A stretch of DNA of 8,964 nucleotides, taken from an uncultured Oscillospiraceae bacterium. GTDB taxonomy: Bacteria > Bacillota_A > Clostridia > Oscillospirales > Oscillospiraceae. Position 1 is the stretch's first letter. Each line of letters begins with the position of its first letter. The notes under the pieces were generated by a model, which worked only from the letters and a program-made list of their open reading frames with translations, did not search any database and was not told the DNA's origin. The position numbers were made by a program, and so were the translations under genes. Positions 6,213 through 8,964 of the stretch are shown piece by piece. The stretch covers positions 1 to 8,964 of the forward strand of contig CAKTGD010000063.1 in NCBI GenBank assembly GCA_934561335.1, written 5' to 3'.

Positions 6213-6911
6213 ATGTATTGTGTCAAATGCGGTGTGGAGCTGGCCGACAGCGAGCGGGTCTGCCCCCTATGCGGCACCCGCGCCTTTCATCCGGATATGC
6301 CGCCTCAGCAGGGTGAGCCGCCCTACCCGCCGGAGTTCCGCAGCCACGGCGAGGAGGTCAGCCGCTCCGGCGTGCTGTTTTTGCTGACGGTGCTGACGGT
6401 GCTGCCCTCGGTGCTGCTGGTGCTGTGCGACTGGCGGATCAACGGCTCTGTGGTCTGGTCGGGCTATGCCGCCGGCGGCATAGTGCTGGTATACATCATC
6501 GCGGCGCTGCCCCTGTGGTTCCGCCGCCCCAACCCGGTAATCTTTGTGCCCATTGACTTTACAGCCATCGGCCTTTACCTGCTGTATATCGATCTGGCCA
6601 CCGGCGGACACTGGTTTTTGTCCTTTGCCTTCCCGGTCACCGGGGCCATCGGGCTGCTGGTCACGGCCATGGTGGCGCTGCTGCGGTATCTGCCCGGCGG
6701 ACAGCTGTTCGTGGTGGCCGGCGCCCTGATTTGCGCCGGCGGCATAGCGGTGCTGATCGAGTTTCTTATCAACTTCACCTTCAGGCTGCATGAAACCTTT
6801 TTCTGGTCACTCTACCCGCTGGTGGCGGGCGTCCTGCTGGGTCTTACGCTGCTGGTGATCGGCCTGTGCAAGCCGCTGCGCCAGTCGCTGCACCGCAAAT
6901 TCTTCCTGTAA
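6213..6911 (+). CDS. Zinc-ribbon membrane protein (resembles DUF6320 family)
   Basis: A 232-residue protein of unknown function. The N-terminus is a small zinc ribbon with two CxxC pairs, Cys3/Cys6 and Cys17/Cys20 (CVKCG and CPLCG). A Pro-rich linker (about 28-45) follows, then roughly six hydrophobic segments near 53-72, 83-102, 108-127, 133-157, 164-187 and 195-218, ending in a basic tail. The zinc ribbon would lie on the cytoplasmic side if the membrane part has an even number of helices. The layout fits what I recall of DUF6320 proteins, which I believe often sit beside acetyltransferase/hydrolase genes in clostridia. That assignment is from memory and needs a profile search. AAAGGAG (6201-6207) lies five bases before the ATG. 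The gene sits 24 bases behind the fusion gene and before a strong terminator, so the two form one unit. No catalytic motif is seen. Confidence 0.85.
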   Translation: MYCVKCGVELADSERVCPLCGTRAFHPDMPPQQGEPPYPPEFRSHGEEVSRSGVLFLLTVLTVLPSVLLVLCDWRINGSVVWSGYAAGGIVLVYIIAALPLWFRRPNPVIFVPIDFTAIGLYLLYIDLATGGHWFLSFAFPVTGAIGLLVTAMVALLRYLPGGQLFVVAGALICAGGIAVLIEFLINFTFRLHETFFWSLYPLVAGVLLGLTLLVIGLCKPLRQSLHRKFFL

Positions 6912-6922
6912 AATACAGATAT

Positions 6923-6961
6923 AAAAATCACCCTTCCGCTCATCCGGAAGGGTGATTTTTT
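6923..6961 (+). terminator. Rho-independent terminator, possibly bidirectional
   Basis: AAAAATCACCCTTCCG pairs perfectly with CGGAAGGGTGATTTTT around the six-base loop CTCATC, ending in six T. It starts 11 bases after the stop of the zinc-ribbon membrane protein gene. The A run on the 5' arm gives a U run on the other strand too, so it could also stop transcripts arriving from the glycerate kinase gene. Confidence 0.93.
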
Positions 6962-6984
6962 GTGTATACTATGCAGTCCTGTTT

Positions 6985-7003
6985 CGCCGCCTGTGGAGCG
7001 GCG
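6985..7003. other. Small GC-rich inverted repeat in the convergent intergenic region
   Basis: CGCCGC (6985-6990) and GCGGCG (6998-7003) form a six-pair stem with a seven-base loop. There is no U run on either strand. It belongs to the 219-base gap 6912-7130, which otherwise holds the terminator at its left and the GGTACAAATA repeats at its right. An ATGCAGTC octamer also occurs twice in the gap (6971-6978 and 7025-7032). No gene is seen here. Confidence 0.3.
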
Positions 7004-7033
7004 GGGCGGTGCTTAACGCGGCGGATGCAGTCT

Positions 7034-7116
7034 TTTTCGGTACAAATACTGCCCGTTTGCGGTACAAATACGCCGCTTTTCGGTACAGATAGCGCCCATT
7101 TTCGGTACAAATACCG
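7034..7116. repeat. Four direct GGTACAAATA repeats with 21-22 bp spacing
   Basis: The core GGTACAAATA occurs at 7039-7048, 7061-7070 and 7104-7113, with a one-base variant GGTACAGATA at 7082-7091. Start-to-start spacings are 22, 21 and 22 bases, about two helical turns, and most copies are preceded by TTTTC or TTGC. The spacers between copies are short and GC-richer (for example CTGCCCGTTTGC). Each core has partial dyad symmetry (GTA-CAAA-TAC). In the last copy it extends to CGGTA-CAAA-TACCG (7103-7116). The array lies just past the glycerate kinase stop codon and would fall in that gene's 3' untranslated RNA. Its function is unknown. Unit and spacer are too short for a CRISPR array. Confidence 0.8.
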
Positions 7117-7130
7117 CTGCACGCCGCGTC

Positions 7131-8273
7131 TCAGCGCGAAGCGCCGCCGACGGCGCGGTAAAACCGGATGAGATTGGCGGCGGTGAACGCCAGATTTTCC
7201 GCCGCCTGAGTGCGCACCTCTTCAAAAGGCAGCGGCAGGGGATTGATGGGGAACACGCCGCTGACACCGGCGGCATAGGCCGCGGCAATATCCGTTTCGC
7301 TGCCGCCCACCAGCGCCGCTACCGGCACGCCCAGTACACGGGCGCGGCGCGCCACGCCGACGACCACCTTTCCGCGAAGGCTCTGACTATCCAGCCGCCC
7401 CTCGCCGGTGATGATGAGACCGGCACCGGCAGCGCGTCGGTCAAACTGCGCCAGATCCAGCACCACATCGATACCCATGCGCAGCGGACTGGCGAAAAAG
7501 GCGGCGGCTCCGGCGCCAAAGCCGCCGGCGGCACCGCCGCCGGGCAGGTTCAGCACGTCCGCGCCAAGATCCCGGCGCAGCACCTGCGCCAGATGGAAAA
7601 GGCCTTCATCCAGCCGCTGCACCATGGCACTGTCCGCCCCCTTCTGGGGGCCAAAGACAGCGGCGGCGCCGGTGGGGCCGCACAGGGGATTATCAATGTC
7701 GCACATGGTCACCACGCTGATACGGCGCACAGCGGGGTCCATCCCATCGGCACAGATGCGGTCAATATCGCGCAGTGTGCCGCCCACCGGGACAAAGGGC
7801 TGGCCCGCCCGGTCATAAAACGTGACGCCCAGCGCCGCTGCCGCGCCGCAGCCGCCATCGTTGGTCGCGCTGCCGCCCAGGGCCAGCACAAGACGCTTGG
7901 CCCCGTGGGCGGCGGCATGGGCCATCAGCTGTCCCACACCGTAGGTTGTGGTTTTTTCCGGATCGCGCTGCGAGCCTGCCAGCGGCAAGCCTGCGGCGGC
8001 AGCCATTTCCACCACGGCGCTGCCGTCGGGCAGCAGGCCGTAAAAGGCGGAGACCGGCTGGCCATAGGGCCCGGCGCAGCGAAGGGAGACGCGCCGGCCG
8101 CCTACGGCGGCGAGAAATGCATCCACCGTACCCTCGCCGCCATCGGCCACGGGAATGGCGCAGATCTCCGCTTCCGGCTCCTGCGCCTGAATCTCACGGG
8201 ACACAATGCGGCAAATCTCCACCGAGGACAGCGTTCCCTTGAAGGAATCGGGAATGATTACATAACGGCTCAT
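7131..8273 (-). CDS. Glycerate kinase, type I
   Basis: Glycerate kinase phosphorylates D-glycerate with ATP. Type I enzymes of this family (GarK/GlxK-like) usually yield 2-phosphoglycerate, feeding lower glycolysis. The product of 380 residues is full length. Recognisable segments are IPDSFKGTLSS (7-17), VADGGEGTVDA (42-52), LALGGSATNDGG (130-141), CDIDNPLCG (191-199), LPGGGAAGGFG (243-253), ITGEGRLDSQS (288-298) and a C-terminal FPINPLPLPFEE. The start at 8273 gives the usual MSRYVIIPDSFKG opening, with GGAG (8281-8284) seven bases upstream. An in-frame ATG at 8312 would overlap ftsK and adds sequence foreign to the family. The gene begins four bases after the ftsK stop, so it is probably transcribed from the ftsK side. 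No terminator directly follows it, the nearest being the shared hairpin at 6923-6961. Confidence 0.94.
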   Translation of the reverse strand: MSRYVIIPDSFKGTLSSVEICRIVSREIQAQEPEAEICAIPVADGGEGTVDAFLAAVGGRRVSLRCAGPYGQPVSAFYGLLPDGSAVVEMAAAAGLPLAGSQRDPEKTTTYGVGQLMAHAAAHGAKRLVLALGGSATNDGGCGAAAALGVTFYDRAGQPFVPVGGTLRDIDRICADGMDPAVRRISVVTMCDIDNPLCGPTGAAAVFGPQKGADSAMVQRLDEGLFHLAQVLRRDLGADVLNLPGGGAAGGFGAGAAAFFASPLRMGIDVVLDLAQFDRRAAGAGLIITGEGRLDSQSLRGKVVVGVARRARVLGVPVAALVGGSETDIAAAYAAGVSGVFPINPLPLPFEEVRTQAAENLAFTAANLIRFYRAVGGASR

Positions 8274-8277
8274 CTTT

Positions 8278-8964
8278 TTACTCCAGTGCGTCGCGGCTGT
8301 TGAATACATCATTGATAGAACCGTAGGGGTCAGGCCGGCTCTCAGGTTCCGGGGCGGCGGCGCCCTTCATTTTCAGCTCCTGCCACTGCTCGCGGGTGAT
8401 CAGAAGCTGGCGGGGCTTGCTGCCCTCGAAGGGGCCGACAAAGCCGCGCTCTTCCATCTGATCCACCAGACGGGCGGCCCGGGAATAGCCCAGCTTCAGC
8501 CGCCTTTGCAGCATGGAGACGCTGGCCTGTCCCGTTTCCAGAATGACCTCCACGGCGGCGCCCAGCAGCTCGTCGCAGCCGTCGCCCTCGTCTGCCTGTG
8601 GGGCGCTGCCGCCGCCTTTTCCGCCCTTTTCACCCTGCTTTATGACCTCTTCGATCTTCTCCATCACCTCGTCGGAATAGTCGGCACTGCCGCTCTCCTT
8701 GACGAAGTTCACCACCCGCTCGATCTCCTCGGGGGTGATGAAGCAGCCCTGCACACGGGTGGGCTTCTGGTTGCCCAGCGGGAAATACAGCATGTCGCCC
8801 TTGCCCACCAGCTTTTCCGCGCCGGCGGTATCCAGAATGATGCGGGATTCCAGCGAGGACGCCACGGCGAAGGCGATACGGCTGGGGATATTGGCCTTCA
8901 TCAGGCCGGTGATCACGTCCGCCGAGGGACGCTGGGTGGCGATAACCAGATGCATACCGGCGGC
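8278..8964 (-). CDS. ftsK: DNA translocase FtsK/SpoIIIE family, C-terminal part, cut by window edge
   Basis: FtsK/SpoIIIE proteins are septum-anchored ATPase motors that pump chromosomal DNA during division or sporulation. The 228 visible residues cover the end of the motor domain: [20 protein letters not shown] (3-22), IPSRIAF (26-32), [13 protein letters not shown] (48-60). A Gly/Lys-rich linker (about 111-130) follows, then the winged-helix gamma domain that reads orientation sequences on DNA (about 131-190, with [22 protein letters not shown]). A 35-residue tail lies beyond it. The reading frame stays open to the right edge, so the N-terminal membrane and Walker-motif parts lie outside. 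The sequence does not tell whether the division (FtsK/SftA) or sporulation (SpoIIIE) role applies. The glycerate kinase gene follows after four bases. Confidence 0.95.
   Translation of the reverse strand, partial: AAGMHLVIATQRPSADVITGLMKANIPSRIAFAVASSLESRIILDTAGAEKLVGKGDMLYFPLGNQKPTRVQGCFITPEEIERVVNFVKESGSADYSDEVMEKIEEVIKQGEKGGKGGGSAPQADEGDGCDELLGAAVEVILETGQASVSMLQRRLKLGYSRAARLVDQMEERGFVGPFEGSKPRQLLITREQWQELKMKGAAAPEPESRPDPYGSINDVFNSRDALE

Noticed and set aside
6370..6425. GTGCTG-rich repeat at the start of the membrane part of the zinc-ribbon protein gene
   Set aside because: It simply encodes a Leu/Val-rich transmembrane helix with biased codons. It is not a tandem repeat of independent interest.
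7034..7116. Short CRISPR array
   Set aside because: The repeated core is only about 10-15 bases, the spacers about 6-12 bases, and no cas gene is present. The spacing suits a phased binding-site or dispersed-repeat explanation.
6940..7288. Small open reading frames across the GGTACAAATA repeats on both strands
   Set aside because: They translate the repeats into low-complexity sequence, lack good ribosome binding sites, overlap the terminator or the glycerate kinase gene, and show no family resemblance.

Overview
The window looks like chromosomal DNA from a GC-rich anaerobic Firmicute, most likely a gut clostridium of the Oscillospirales/Ruminococcaceae type. This is an inference. It rests on strong AGGAGG-type ribosome binding sites, sigma-A-like promoters in short AT-rich gaps, a clostridial-style BioY/BirA pair without a BirA DNA-binding domain, and the style of the proteins. 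No species marker (rRNA, tRNA) is present. Nearly all of the DNA is coding, and nothing marks the window as a phage, plasmid or transposon.

Left part, minus strand (1-3274). Read in the direction of transcription, birA (biotin protein ligase) is followed by two half-size chromate-transporter-family genes that overlap by an ATGA. A long hairpin (1358-1392) then probably ends this unit. Next comes an AT-rich promoter region, followed by xpt (xanthine phosphoribosyltransferase) and guaA (GMP synthase, cut by the left edge). These two are separated by one base and together carry xanthine to XMP to GMP.

Middle, plus strand (3416-6961). bioY (biotin uptake S component) diverges from birA across a 141-bp region holding a promoter for each direction. 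Behind bioY a very good promoter drives a two-gene unit. Its first gene is a 719-residue protein that joins an HSL-type alpha/beta-hydrolase to a condensation/alcohol-acetyltransferase-like domain. The second is a 232-residue membrane protein with an N-terminal zinc ribbon. A textbook terminator closes the unit. This pair is the least understood and most interesting part of the window.

Right part (6962-8964). A convergent intergenic region holds four direct copies of GGTACAAATA spaced 21-22 bp apart. Beyond it, on the minus strand, are a type I glycerate kinase gene and, four bases upstream of it, the C-terminal end of the DNA translocase gene ftsK (cut by the right edge).

The three blocks (purine salvage and biotin metabolism, acyl-ester chemistry, chromosome segregation plus glycerate phosphorylation) have no obvious common pathway. 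The one new functional unit suggested here is the hydrolase-acyltransferase fusion with its zinc-ribbon membrane partner.
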